From contig NZ_JAOBTQ010000001.1 in NCBI RefSeq assembly GCF_033366695.1, forward strand, positions 7,874,001 through 7,938,000: a DNA stretch of 64,000 nucleotides. Direction: 5' to 3'. A model generated the notes under the pieces. It ran no database searches. It was given only the letters and a program-made list of their open reading frames with translations, and was not told the DNA's origin. Source of the DNA: Streptomyces sp. SCL15-4. Lineage in GTDB: Bacteria > Actinomycetota > Actinomycetes > Streptomycetales > Streptomycetaceae. The translations under genes and the position numbers were made by a program. Shown here piece after piece: positions 54,871-64,000 of this stretch. Each line of letters opens with the position of its first letter. Within the stretch, counting starts at the first letter, position 1.

Positions 54871-56757
54871 ATGAGTGGGATTGCTGCGTCACTGTTACCG
54901 AATCCGGCACACCGGTGGGACCGGGCGGCGGCCCAGGGTCTGACGGGCAGAGACGAGGTGCTGTTCCGCGCCCACCTCGTCGGCGCCGACCCGGCGCTGA
55001 CGAAGGAGGGCGGCGGCAACTTCTCGGCCAAGGGCATTGCACCCGACCACCTCGGCAGGCCGACCGATGTGCTGTGGATGAGCGCCTGGGGCTGCGACGG
55101 CGCCACCACGACCGCAGACGACTTCCCGGCACTGCGCCTGGACGACCTGCGGGCCCTGCGCGACTGCGGCCCGCTGGAAGAGAGCGAGATGATCGACCGC
55201 GTCCTGGCCTGCGGTCTGCGCGGCGAACAGCCCCGTCCCGGCATAGAGACCCTCACCCACGCCTTCATCCGGGCCCGGCACGTCGACCACTGCCACCCCG
55301 ACGCCGTCATCACGCTCACCTCCATTCCCGACGGACGCCGGCTCGCCGAGGAGGAGTTCGGCGACGAGGCGATCTGGTTCGACTACCGGCAGTTCGACAT
55401 CGGCGTCGCCCGCGAACTCGCCGACCGCATCGACGCGCAGCCGGGCTGCCGGTTCGTCCTCCTGGCCAACCACGGCCTGTTCACCTGGGCCGACACCAGC
55501 GAGGAGTGCTACCTCAACTCGCTGGAGGCCGTCGCCCGCGCCACCAGCGCCCTGGACCGGGCGATCCACCGGACACCCGACCTCGGCGGCACCGCCGTCG
55601 AGGCGCCGCCGCGGGAGACGGCGACCGAACTGCTCGCCGCGATCCTCCCGCCGCTGCGCGGCGCGCTGTCCGCCGGAACACCCGGCCTCGTGCTGCACGC
55701 CGACCGCACCCCCGAAGCGGTGGCCTTCAGCTCCTCGGCACGCGGTCCCGCGCTCAGCCAGGCCGGCCCCGCCTGCCCCGACCACCTGGTCACCGTGGGA
55801 TACCGCCCGCTGGTGCTCGGCCCGCTGCTCCCGCCCGGACACACGGCACAACCCCTCACTCCCGACGCCGTGGACGAAGCCGTCCGCGCCGTGCTGGAGG
55901 GCGTCGCACACCACCGCAAGTGGTACGACGGCTACTACGAACACCACATCACCGAGGCCGGCCGGGCGCTCGGCCGGCGCAGCGACGCCCCCCGGGCGAT
56001 CGTGCTGCCCGGCATCGGCGTGGTGACCAGCGGCAGCGACGCGGCGAAGGCCAGGCTGTGCGCGGACCACTTCGGGCAGACCATGACGGTGGTGCGCGCG
56101 GCCGACGCGGCGGGCGGCTACACCTCGCTGAGCGAGGCCCAGGGAGCGGCCGACGAGTACTGGCCCCTGATGCGCTTCAAGCCCCAGCTCCGCTCCTCCG
56201 ACGGACCGCTGGCCGGCCGCGTCGTCCTGCTGACCGGCGTCGACGACGACCGCACCGCCGCCCTCGCCGCCCTGCTGGCGGCCGAGGACGCGCACGTGGC
56301 GCTCGCGGGCGACGACCCGGCCCGGGTCACCGAGGCCGCCGACCGGATCGTCCGCCACCACGGTGAGCGCCGCGCGGTGGCGCTGACGCCCGCCGGCGCG
56401 GACCCCCGGGATGCGGTCCGCCGGGCGGTACTGGCCTACGGCGGCTTCGACGTGCTCGTCGACGCCACCGACTCCGGGCACACCGCCCCGGAGGCGCTGT
56501 CCGTGCTGGCCCGCCAGGGACTGGGCGGCTCGATCCTGCTGGCGGGGCCGGGCCGGACCGCCGGGGACCTGCGGTCACAGCTCACCAACCTGACACCGGA
56601 ATGCCTGCGCCACGGCGTGTCCGTCCACGCCATGACGGACGCCTCCGAGGACGCCCTGCTGGCGGCCACCCTCTTCTTCACCGGACCCGCGGCCGGCGCC
56701 TGGCGCGGCACCGTCCTGGAACCGGCCGCGACGACGACCGGGGCGGAGGCTTCATGA
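54871..56757 (+). CDS. RhaD-like class II aldolase fused to a degenerate SDR domain
   Basis: A 628-residue protein laid out like the bifunctional rhamnulose-1-phosphate aldolase/alcohol dehydrogenase family. The aldolase half (about 15-400) has KEGGGNFSAK, a His-rich stretch (HVDHCHPDAV) and LLANHGLFTW as metal and substrate sites. The C-terminal dehydrogenase half (from about 445) is short and damaged: the Rossmann glycine motif reads TGVDDDRT and there is no YxxxK. The protein may thus only cleave or join a ketose phosphate. ATG 54871 follows GAGGAACGAAGG; GTG 54838 is in frame. It leads an operon with the next four genes, and its stop overlaps the next start by 4 bp. Confidence 0.8.
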   Translation: MSGIAASLLPNPAHRWDRAAAQGLTGRDEVLFRAHLVGADPALTKEGGGNFSAKGIAPDHLGRPTDVLWMSAWGCDGATTTADDFPALRLDDLRALRDCGPLEESEMIDRVLACGLRGEQPRPGIETLTHAFIRARHVDHCHPDAVITLTSIPDGRRLAEEEFGDEAIWFDYRQFDIGVARELADRIDAQPGCRFVLLANHGLFTWADTSEECYLNSLEAVARATSALDRAIHRTPDLGGTAVEAPPRETATELLAAILPPLRGALSAGTPGLVLHADRTPEAVAFSSSARGPALSQAGPACPDHLVTVGYRPLVLGPLLPPGHTAQPLTPDAVDEAVRAVLEGVAHHRKWYDGYYEHHITEAGRALGRRSDAPRAIVLPGIGVVTSGSDAAKARLCADHFGQTMTVVRAADAAGGYTSLSEAQGAADEYWPLMRFKPQLRSSDGPLAGRVVLLTGVDDDRTAALAALLAAEDAHVALAGDDPARVTEAADRIVRHHGERRAVALTPAGADPRDAVRRAVLAYGGFDVLVDATDSGHTAPEALSVLARQGLGGSILLAGPGRTAGDLRSQLTNLTPECLRHGVSVHAMTDASEDALLAATLFFTGPAAGAWRGTVLEPAATTTGAEAS

Positions 56758-59700
56758 CCGGCCCCCGGAACACGGTGCGGCCCGCCTCCCTGGCCGGTCT
56801 GCTGCCGCCCGGCCGGCAACTGCTGGCCTCCTGCTTCGACGCCCACCACACCATCGGCGGCGGGCTGTTCGCCGTGGACCACACCGTCACCGAGATCGAC
56901 CGCGTGTCCAGCACCGGCCTCGACCTGGCCGACGGGCTGCTCTACCGGTGCCTGTGGAGCGCCGAGGGCAGCCCGGCCGAACTGGTGGTGTACGACACGA
57001 CCGGCGTCCTGCGCTACCACCGGCTGGACGACGTCTCCACCCCGCACGACATCCTCGTCTCGGAGGGACGGGTCCTGGTCGCGGCCACCACGCAGAACGA
57101 GGTGCGGTGCGTGGCACCCGACGGCGCCACCCTGTGGCGCTGGCGGGCGCCGGGCGAGACCGACAGCTGGCACCTCAACAGCCTGGCCCGCTACGGCGAA
57201 CGGGTCGCGGTGTGCGGGTTCGGCCCGTTCCTGCGGCGCCGGGGCTGGGACGAGAACGGCAAGCCCGCCAGCGGCCGGGTGGTCGCACTGGACACCGGGG
57301 AGCCGCTGCTGGAGGGACTGCGCGCCCCTCACAACCCCTGGTACGCCGACGGCACCTGGCTCGTCTGCGACTCGGCGTCCGGCGAGCTGCTGGAGATCGC
57401 CGACGCCACCCGGAAGGTGACCCGCCGGCTCGCGCTGCCCGGCTGGCCCCGCGGACTGGCCGTCACCGACCGGTACGTCTTCGTCGGGCTGAGCCCGCAC
57501 CGGCACGCCGCGTCCTCGGTGGAGACGGCGGCGGTCGCCGCGGTCGACCGGGCCGACTGGAGCCTGGCCGCACTGGTCGACCTGCCCGCGCGCGAGGTGT
57601 ACGCCCTCGGCCTGGCGCCGACGGCCCTGGTGGCCGCGGCCCGGCGCGGATTCGGCGCGAACCGCACCAGGACGCACGAGCAGGGGCAACGCGGCCTGTT
57701 CGAACGGCTCGGCCGGCGCCCCGCGCGGCTGTGGGCCATCGGCGACCCGCTGCCCGAGTCCGGCCGCCGTGCCACTCTCCGCCCGGCCGAGCCGTCCGCC
57801 GGGGAGACCCGGGCCGAACCCGGCGCCCTGCTGACCCTGGAGTGCCTGGTCCGCAACGAGGGCACGGAACTGCTGACCCCGGCGCCGCCCCATCCCGTGC
57901 GCGTGGTGCACCGCTGGTACGACTCCGACGGCGCGGTCGTGACCACGGGCAGGAAGCCCATCAGGGCCGAACTGCCGCGCTCGCTGCCGCCGGACGACAC
58001 CGCCCGGGTGCTCGTACGGGCCCGGGTGCCCGCCGAGCCCGGCCGCTATGTGCTGCGCCTCACGCTGGCCCAGGACGGCCACCCGCCGTTCGACGAGACC
58101 GACGCCTCGGGCGCGCTGGACCTGCCGGTCCGGGTGACGGCCGCGGACACCGGGCCCACGGCGCTCGCCCCGTTCGCGATCGGCGCCGCGCGGGTGCGGG
58201 CCGCCCGCGCGGCGGGCCCCTTCGTGGCGGACATGGTGCGGACGCTGCTCACCCGCCCGCCGGGCACTCCGGACGGCCTGGCCGCCGGGCTGGTCGCGGA
58301 CCTGGGCCGGCCGGCGTTCGCCTCGGCCGTCGCCGACGTCCTGGAGTGCTCGCCGGACGCCCTGGAACACACCCTCGGCACCGTCCTGCCCGACCCGGAC
58401 CACGTGCTGCTCACCGGCGCCGAGGCGGTGGCCCTGGCGCTGCGGCGGGCGGGCGTCATGGCCGTCTTCGGCGCGGACACCGACGGATCGCCGCTGCGCG
58501 ACGCGTTCGCCGCGCTCGGCCGGTTCGTCGCGGCCGACGAGGGCCGGGACTGCCTGCTCCGGGCGGCGGGAGCCGGCCTGTCCTGTCCCGGCCGGGGAGC
58601 CGCCCTCCTGCGGTCGTCCCGCGGCCTGGCGGACGGGCTCGGCACGCTGGAGGACCTGCGCCGGGACGGCACCGGGGTGTTCGTCCTGGCCGAACTGCCG
58701 GAAGCGGCCGACGCGGACGGCGAACTCGTCCGCCTGGCCGGGAGGCTGGGCGGTGCCCGGCACGCCTGCGCGGCGGTGCCCGGGGAACCCCGGGAACGTG
58801 GCGTCGCCGTGGACGGCTTCGTCGCGGCACTGCGGGAGACGGTCCGGGACGTGCTGGACCCTCCGCACGGCCCCGTCCTGCTCACGCTGCCGTCCCAGGC
58901 GCTGCGCACGGCATGGGTGCCGCTGTCCGCGCTGCGCGCGGCGCTCGCCGCCGTACCGGCGCCGGGTGTCCCGGGACCGCTGCGGTCACTGGAGGGCGCG
59001 CTGCTGACGGCGGACCGGCTGGTGGTGCTCGCCGACGACCGCATGGCGGCGGTCCGGGGCGCCGGTGCCGCGCTGGACGCCTTCGCCCACCGCACCGGCG
59101 CCACGGTCCTGCGCGTCGGACAGCCGTGGGGTCCGGCCAAGGCGGAACCGGACAGTCCCGCACGCCTCGATCCCGCGTCCCCCGCCCACCGTGAGGCGGT
59201 ACGGGAAGCTGACCTGATCCTCGCTCTCGGGGACGGCGGCACACGCACGGGCACCGCCGCGGAACCGGAGCGGGGCCGCCGGGTGCTGCTGACCCTCGAC
59301 CCCACCACGGCCCGCGAGCACGCCCGCACCGGACCGTGGGAGGCGATCGCGGTCACCGACCCGGCCACGGCCCTGGACACCCTGGCCCGCGGCCACACGA
59401 TCAGCGCGCCCCACACCGCCGCCACCGCGCCGGACACCGTCGGCTCGGCACCGGAACAGGGCGTCGACACCGGGTCCCGGTTCGCCGACCCCGCTCCACC
59501 CGCTCCCGGAACGACGGCCGCCGTCGCCGCCGCCGTCGCAGGTGCCGTGGCACGGGCCGGGGGAGGAGTCCTGGTGCTCGACGAGGAGGGGCTGCTCGGA
59601 GCGCGTACCGCGGGCGGCGTCGCGCGGGCCGTCGGCCTGGCGCTGGCCGAGCCGTCGGCGCGGGTGCTGTGCTGCGTGAGCCCCGAGGCGTTCACCGGGG

Positions 59701-60068
59701 GACTGCGGCATGTGGCCGCGGCCGTCGGGGAGTCGGCCCCGGTGACGTTCCTGGTGTGCGCCGCCGCCGAGACCCGCACCGGCGCACCCGGCGGCCTCGG
59801 CTGCGTCCAGGCCGCCGCCGCGCTGGGCGTACACACCCGGCGGACCGGACCGGGCGGCCGTACCCGCGGCGAAGGAGACGGAGCGACGGAGGAGGAGCTG
59901 CGCCGGACACTGGCGGCCGCGATCACCCGGCCCGGACCGGCACTGGTGGAACTCCTCGTGCCGGAGCCGCGGCACCCCACCGGACAGCCGCCGGCCTCCC
60001 GGACCGGCGAGGAGAACGGGCAGGTCCCCGGGCCCGCCCCCGTGACATTGGGAGCGCCCCATGCGTGA
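56754..60068 (+). CDS. DUF4915 beta-propeller / Wzt_C-like / TPP-enzyme-like fusion protein
   Basis: A 1104-residue protein with three parts. Residues 1-330 are a DUF4915 (TIGR03032) domain: LASCFDAHHTIGGGLFAVD, TPHDILV, APGETDSWHLNSL, APHNPWYADGTWLVCDS, AREVYAL. Residues about 345-465 resemble the Wzt C-terminal/sugar-binding beta-sandwich (RVVHRWYDSDGAVV, PGRYVLRLTL). From about 490 the protein follows the three-domain plan of thiamine-diphosphate enzymes (GAEAVALALRRAGVMAVFG; RADRLVVL-like middle; a C-terminal domain), but the GDG...N cofactor motif is not recognisable, so it may be catalytically dead or use another cofactor. Function unknown. It starts inside the aldolase stop (ATGA) and its stop lies 8 bp into the next gene, so it is tightly coupled to sugar enzymes. 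Confidence 0.72.
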   Translation: MTGPRNTVRPASLAGLLPPGRQLLASCFDAHHTIGGGLFAVDHTVTEIDRVSSTGLDLADGLLYRCLWSAEGSPAELVVYDTTGVLRYHRLDDVSTPHDILVSEGRVLVAATTQNEVRCVAPDGATLWRWRAPGETDSWHLNSLARYGERVAVCGFGPFLRRRGWDENGKPASGRVVALDTGEPLLEGLRAPHNPWYADGTWLVCDSASGELLEIADATRKVTRRLALPGWPRGLAVTDRYVFVGLSPHRHAASSVETAAVAAVDRADWSLAALVDLPAREVYALGLAPTALVAAARRGFGANRTRTHEQGQRGLFERLGRRPARLWAIGDPLPESGRRATLRPAEPSAGETRAEPGALLTLECLVRNEGTELLTPAPPHPVRVVHRWYDSDGAVVTTGRKPIRAELPRSLPPDDTARVLVRARVPAEPGRYVLRLTLAQDGHPPFDETDASGALDLPVRVTAADTGPTALAPFAIGAARVRAARAAGPFVADMVRTLLTRPPGTPDGLAAGLVADLGRPAFASAVADVLECSPDALEHTLGTVLPDPDHVLLTGAEAVALALRRAGVMAVFGADTDGSPLRDAFAALGRFVAADEGRDCLLRAAGAGLSCPGRGAALLRSSRGLADGLGTLEDLRRDGTGVFVLAELPEAADADGELVRLAGRLGGARHACAAVPGEPRERGVAVDGFVAALRETVRDVLDPPHGPVLLTLPSQALRTAWVPLSALRAALAAVPAPGVPGPLRSLEGALLTADRLVVLADDRMAAVRGAGAALDAFAHRTGATVLRVGQPWGPAKAEPDSPARLDPASPAHREAVREADLILALGDGGTRTGTAAEPERGRRVLLTLDPTTAREHARTGPWEAIAVTDPATALDTLARGHTISAPHTAATAPDTVGSAPEQGVDTGSRFADPAPPAPGTTAAVAAAVAGAVARAGGGVLVLDEEGLLGARTAGGVARAVGLALAEPSARVLCCVSPEAFTGGLRHVAAAVGESAPVTFLVCAAAETRTGAPGGLGCVQAAAALGVHTRRTGPGGRTRGEGDGATEEELRRTLAAAITRPGPALVELLVPEPRHPTGQPPASRTGEENGQVPGPAPVTLGAPHA

Positions 60069-61493
60069 AGTGCCGATCGGACCGACGACCCTCGCCCCCT
60101 ATCTGGACGCGCTCGGCCGGGACCGCGCGGAACAACTGCGCACGGCCGCCGACCGGACGAGGAAACTGCTCGACGGCCGCACGGTCTGGAACGTGAACTC
60201 CACCGGAGCGGGCGGCGGGGTCGCCGAGCTGCTGCACTCCCTGGTCCCGCTGTCCCGGGAGCTGGGCATCGACACACGCTGGCTGGTGATCGAGGGCGAC
60301 ACGGAGTTCTGGGACATCACCAAACGCCTGTGCACCCGGCTGTACGGCGCGCGGGGCGACGACGGGGCGCTGGGCCCGGCGGAGTCGGACCACTACCGGC
60401 GGGTCAACGCCGAGAACGCCGCCCGGCTCACCGAGTACGTGCGTCCCGGCGACATCGTGATCGTGCACGAGTCACAGCCCGCCGGGGTCATCCCCGCCGC
60501 CAAGGAGCGCGGGGCGACGGTGGTGTGGCGCAGCCACGTCGGCGCCGACAACCCGAACCAGCACACCCGCGAAGGACAGCGATTCGTCCGCCCCTTCGTG
60601 GAACGTGCGGACGCCACCGTGTTCCTCACCGCCCGCTACGTCACCGACTGGGCCCCCTCGCCCCGGGTCATTCCGCCGTCCATCGACCCGTGCGCCCCCA
60701 AGAACATGCCGCTCGACGCCGCCGGCACCCTCTCGCTCCTGTCCGCCGCCGGCATCATCGCCCCCGGCACCGGCACGGCCGCCGACGCCACGCTGCCGCT
60801 GACCGTGCCGGCGCCCGTGGGGCCGCCGGTCACCGTCCGCCGGCCCGCGGTGGTGCTGCGGCAGGGGCCGCCACCGCCCGCCTCGGTGCCCATGGTCGTC
60901 CAGGTCTCCCGCTGGGACCGGCTGAAGGACATGACCGGAGTGCTCAGGGCGTTCGTCGAGGCGGACCGCCCGGACGCGTACCTGTCGCTGGTCGGCGCCG
61001 ACGTCACGGGCGTCTGCGACGACCCGGAGGCCGCGCTGATCTTCGACTCCTGCCGCCGCGCGTGGGAGGCGCTGCCCTCGCGGTGGCGCGGCCGGGTCCA
61101 GCTGGTCTGCCTGCCCATGGCCGACCTGCGGGAGAACGCGCTGCTGGTCAACGCCATCCAGCAGCACGCGAGCGTGGTGGTCCAGAAGAGCCTCGCCGAG
61201 GGCTTCGGACTCACCGCGACCGAGGCCATGTGGAAGTCCCGCCCGCTCGTCGCCAGCGACGTCGCGGGACTGCGGGAGCAGGTGACGGACGGCGAGCACG
61301 GCCTGCTGCTGCCCGACCCCACCGACATCGGCGCCGCCGCCGAGGCGATCCGGCGACTGCTCGGCGACCCCGGCCTGGCCGCACGCCTGGGCACCGCCGC
61401 ACGCCGGCGGGTCGACGCCTGCTTCCTGCCCGACCGGCACCTGCTGGACTGGGCCCGCCTGTTCGAGGACATCGTGCTCACCGGGGAGGCGTG

Positions 61494-61494
<1 letters not shown>
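60061..61494 (+). CDS. GT4 glycosyltransferase, trehalose synthase (TreT)-like
   Basis: A 477-residue GT-B enzyme. [39 protein letters not shown] and the donor-site [18 protein letters not shown] are hallmarks of the TreT branch of GT4, which joins NDP-glucose to glucose or related acceptors with retention. An insertion (about 225-275, Pro/Ala-rich) interrupts the fold near the domain junction, so the acceptor may be unusual. The ATG overlaps the preceding stop by 8 bp; the stop overlaps the next ATG by 1 bp. With the GH13 enzyme downstream it points to an alpha-glucoside product. Confidence 0.85.
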
Positions 61495-62468
<974 letters not shown>

Positions 62469-62484
62469 GGCCCGGGAGGCGGAG

Positions 62485-64000
62485 ATGACACACGACGAGT
62501 GGTGGCGCGACGCGGTCCTCTACCAGATCTACCCCCGCAGCTTCGCCGACTCCGACGGCGACGGCATCGGCGACCTGCCCGGCATCGTCAAACACCTCGA
62601 CCACCTCAACGACGGCACACCCGGCTCGCTGGGCGTCGACGCCGTCTGGCTGTCCCCCTTCTACCCCTCGCCCCAGGCGGACTTCGGCTACGACATCAGC
62701 GACCACCAGGCCGTCGACCCGGTCTTCGGCACACTGGCCGACTTCGACGAACTGGTCGAGCAGGCACACGCCCGGGGCATCCGCGTGATCGTCGACCTGG
62801 TGATGAACCACACCGCCGTCACCCACCCCTGGTTCACCGAGTCCCGCTCCGACCGCGCCAGCGCCAAGCGGGACTGGTACATCTGGGCCGACCCCGCACC
62901 GGACGGCGGACCGCCCAACAACTGGCTCAGCGCCTTCGAGCGGTGCGGCCCGGCCTGGACCCTGGACCAGGCCACCGGCCAGTACTACCTGCACAGCTTC
63001 ACCCCGGGCCAGCCCGACCTGAACTGGCGCAACCCCCGCGTGCGGGACGCGATGCGCGCGGTGTGGCGCTTCTGGCTGGACCGCGGCGTCGACGGCTTCC
63101 GCATCGACGTGGCACACCGGCTGATGAAGGACCCCGAGCTGCGCGACAACCCGCCCGAGGTCGCGCACGCCCGCCGGCACGTCTCCCACCCCTCGGTGCG
63201 CCAGCGCAACCTGGACCTGCCCGAGGTCCACGACATCCTGCGCGACCTGCGCCGCACCCTCGGCGAGTACGGCGACCGGTTCGCGCTCGGCGAGGTGCCG
63301 ATCAGCGACGACGCGCGGCTGGTGGAGTACTTCGGCGGGGACGGCATGCAGACCGCGTTCCACATGGCGTACTGGGAACAGCCGTGGCATGGCGAGGCGT
63401 TCCGCCGTACGGTCGACGGGCTCGCCGGCCGCATGCGGCCCGACGCGCTGCCGACCTACGCCCTGGCCACCCACGACATCTCCCGCACCGTGACCCGCTA
63501 CGGCAGCCCGGAGCGGGCCCGGGTCGCGGCGATGATGACGCTCACGCTGCGCGGAGTGCCCTGCGTCTACTACGGCGAGGAGATCGGGATGCGCGACGCC
63601 CCGCCCCCGGCCGGCCGCGAACTGGACGTCGACGGCCGCGACGGCACCCGGGTGCCGATGCACTGGGACGCCGACGGCACCGGCTTCACCACCGGCGAGC
63701 CCTGGCTGCCGCCCGGCCCCGACCTCGCGGAGGTGAACGTGGCCCGGCAGGCGCGCTCACCGGAGTCGCTGCTGCACCTGTACCGGCGGCTGGTGTGGTA
63801 CCGGCGCGGCTCCCAGGCCCTGCGGCGCGGCACGTACCGGTCGCTGGACGCGCCCGGGGACGCGTTCGTCTACCTGCGCTCCGCGCCCGGCGAACGCCTG
63901 CTGGTCGCACTGAACTTCACCGACCGGCCCCTCGCGGTGGCGCCCGGCGGACTGCCGCCGTCGGGCCGGGTCGAACTGTCCACCCGGCCCGACCGGGAGA
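62485..64000 (+). CDS. GH13 alpha-glucosidase/trehalose-synthase-like enzyme, C-terminus cut by window edge
   Basis: The first 505 residues of a family 13 glycoside hydrolase; the frame is open to the window end. AVLYQIYPRSFADSDGDGIG opens the barrel. Conserved regions: DLVMNHT (I), GFRIDVAH with the nucleophile Asp (II), the acid Glu in GEVP (III) and THDISR (IV, His-Asp; the usual Asn before it is Thr). Domain C begins about residue 430. The layout fits oligo-1,6-glucosidase/alpha-glucosidase. No signal peptide is present, so it acts in the cytoplasm. ATG 62485 follows GGAGGCGGAG. It is the last visible gene of the aldolase-led operon. Confidence 0.9.
   Translation, partial: MTHDEWWRDAVLYQIYPRSFADSDGDGIGDLPGIVKHLDHLNDGTPGSLGVDAVWLSPFYPSPQADFGYDISDHQAVDPVFGTLADFDELVEQAHARGIRVIVDLVMNHTAVTHPWFTESRSDRASAKRDWYIWADPAPDGGPPNNWLSAFERCGPAWTLDQATGQYYLHSFTPGQPDLNWRNPRVRDAMRAVWRFWLDRGVDGFRIDVAHRLMKDPELRDNPPEVAHARRHVSHPSVRQRNLDLPEVHDILRDLRRTLGEYGDRFALGEVPISDDARLVEYFGGDGMQTAFHMAYWEQPWHGEAFRRTVDGLAGRMRPDALPTYALATHDISRTVTRYGSPERARVAAMMTLTLRGVPCVYYGEEIGMRDAPPPAGRELDVDGRDGTRVPMHWDADGTGFTTGEPWLPPGPDLAEVNVARQARSPESLLHLYRRLVWYRRGSQALRRGTYRSLDAPGDAFVYLRSAPGERLLVALNFTDRPLAVAPGGLPPSGRVELSTRPDRE

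Overview
The window is high-GC actinomycete DNA, almost certainly from Streptomyces or a close relative. Third codon positions are strongly G/C, several genes start with GTG or TTG, terminators are long GC hairpins without U-tracts, a TTA codon is rare enough to stand out, and a modular type I polyketide synthase (PKS) fills much of the left half. Both ends are cut by the window: a TetR regulator on the left and a GH13 enzyme on the right.

Left flank (1-4.25 kb): a divergent TetR/short-chain dehydrogenase pair with a palindromic operator; a cytochrome P450 with its 3Fe-4S ferredoxin; and a LuxR-type regulator with an atypical receiver domain. Each of these transcription units ends in a strong hairpin.

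Polyketide core (4.4-37.1 kb, all +, overlapping or nearly overlapping genes): a 6461-residue PKS carries a KSQ loading module and three extension modules (AT specificities methylmalonyl, methylmalonyl, malonyl; all KR+DH; module 3 also keeps a ruined ER). A second PKS of 2803 residues carries a fourth KS-AT(methylmalonyl)-DH-KR-ACP module followed by a condensation (C) domain and a fused FkbH-type glyceryl transferase/phosphatase. Next come an ACP-thioester reductase protein with an extra C-terminal domain, an alpha/beta hydrolase with Cys in the nucleophile position, and an MFS exporter. My reading is that the line makes a short methyl-branched conjugated tetraenoyl chain, joins it through the C domain to a glycolysis-derived glyceryl unit rather than an adenylated amino acid (no A domain is present), and releases the product reductively.

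Middle (37.1-43.5 kb): a DUF4157 (HELTH) protein of the kind linked to contractile injection systems, a Tat-exported GH127 arabinofuranosidase with a ricin-type lectin tail, an aldo/keto reductase and a divergent SDR. These look like ordinary or unrelated genes.

Right block (43.7-64 kb): a methyltransferase; a fused GT4-GT2 glycosyltransferase with a TTA codon, translationally coupled to a HemN-like radical SAM enzyme; an epoxide hydrolase; an MFS transporter; a minus-strand cysC-cysD-cysN operon for PAPS; and, divergent from it, a tight plus-strand operon of a RhaD-like aldolase/degenerate SDR, a DUF4915-Wzt_C-like-TPP-like fusion, a TreT-like GT4, an aldo/keto reductase and a GH13 glucosidase. 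This resembles a second, sugar- and sulfate-centred pathway. Whether it decorates the polyketide or is independent cannot be decided from the window; no sulfotransferase is visible.
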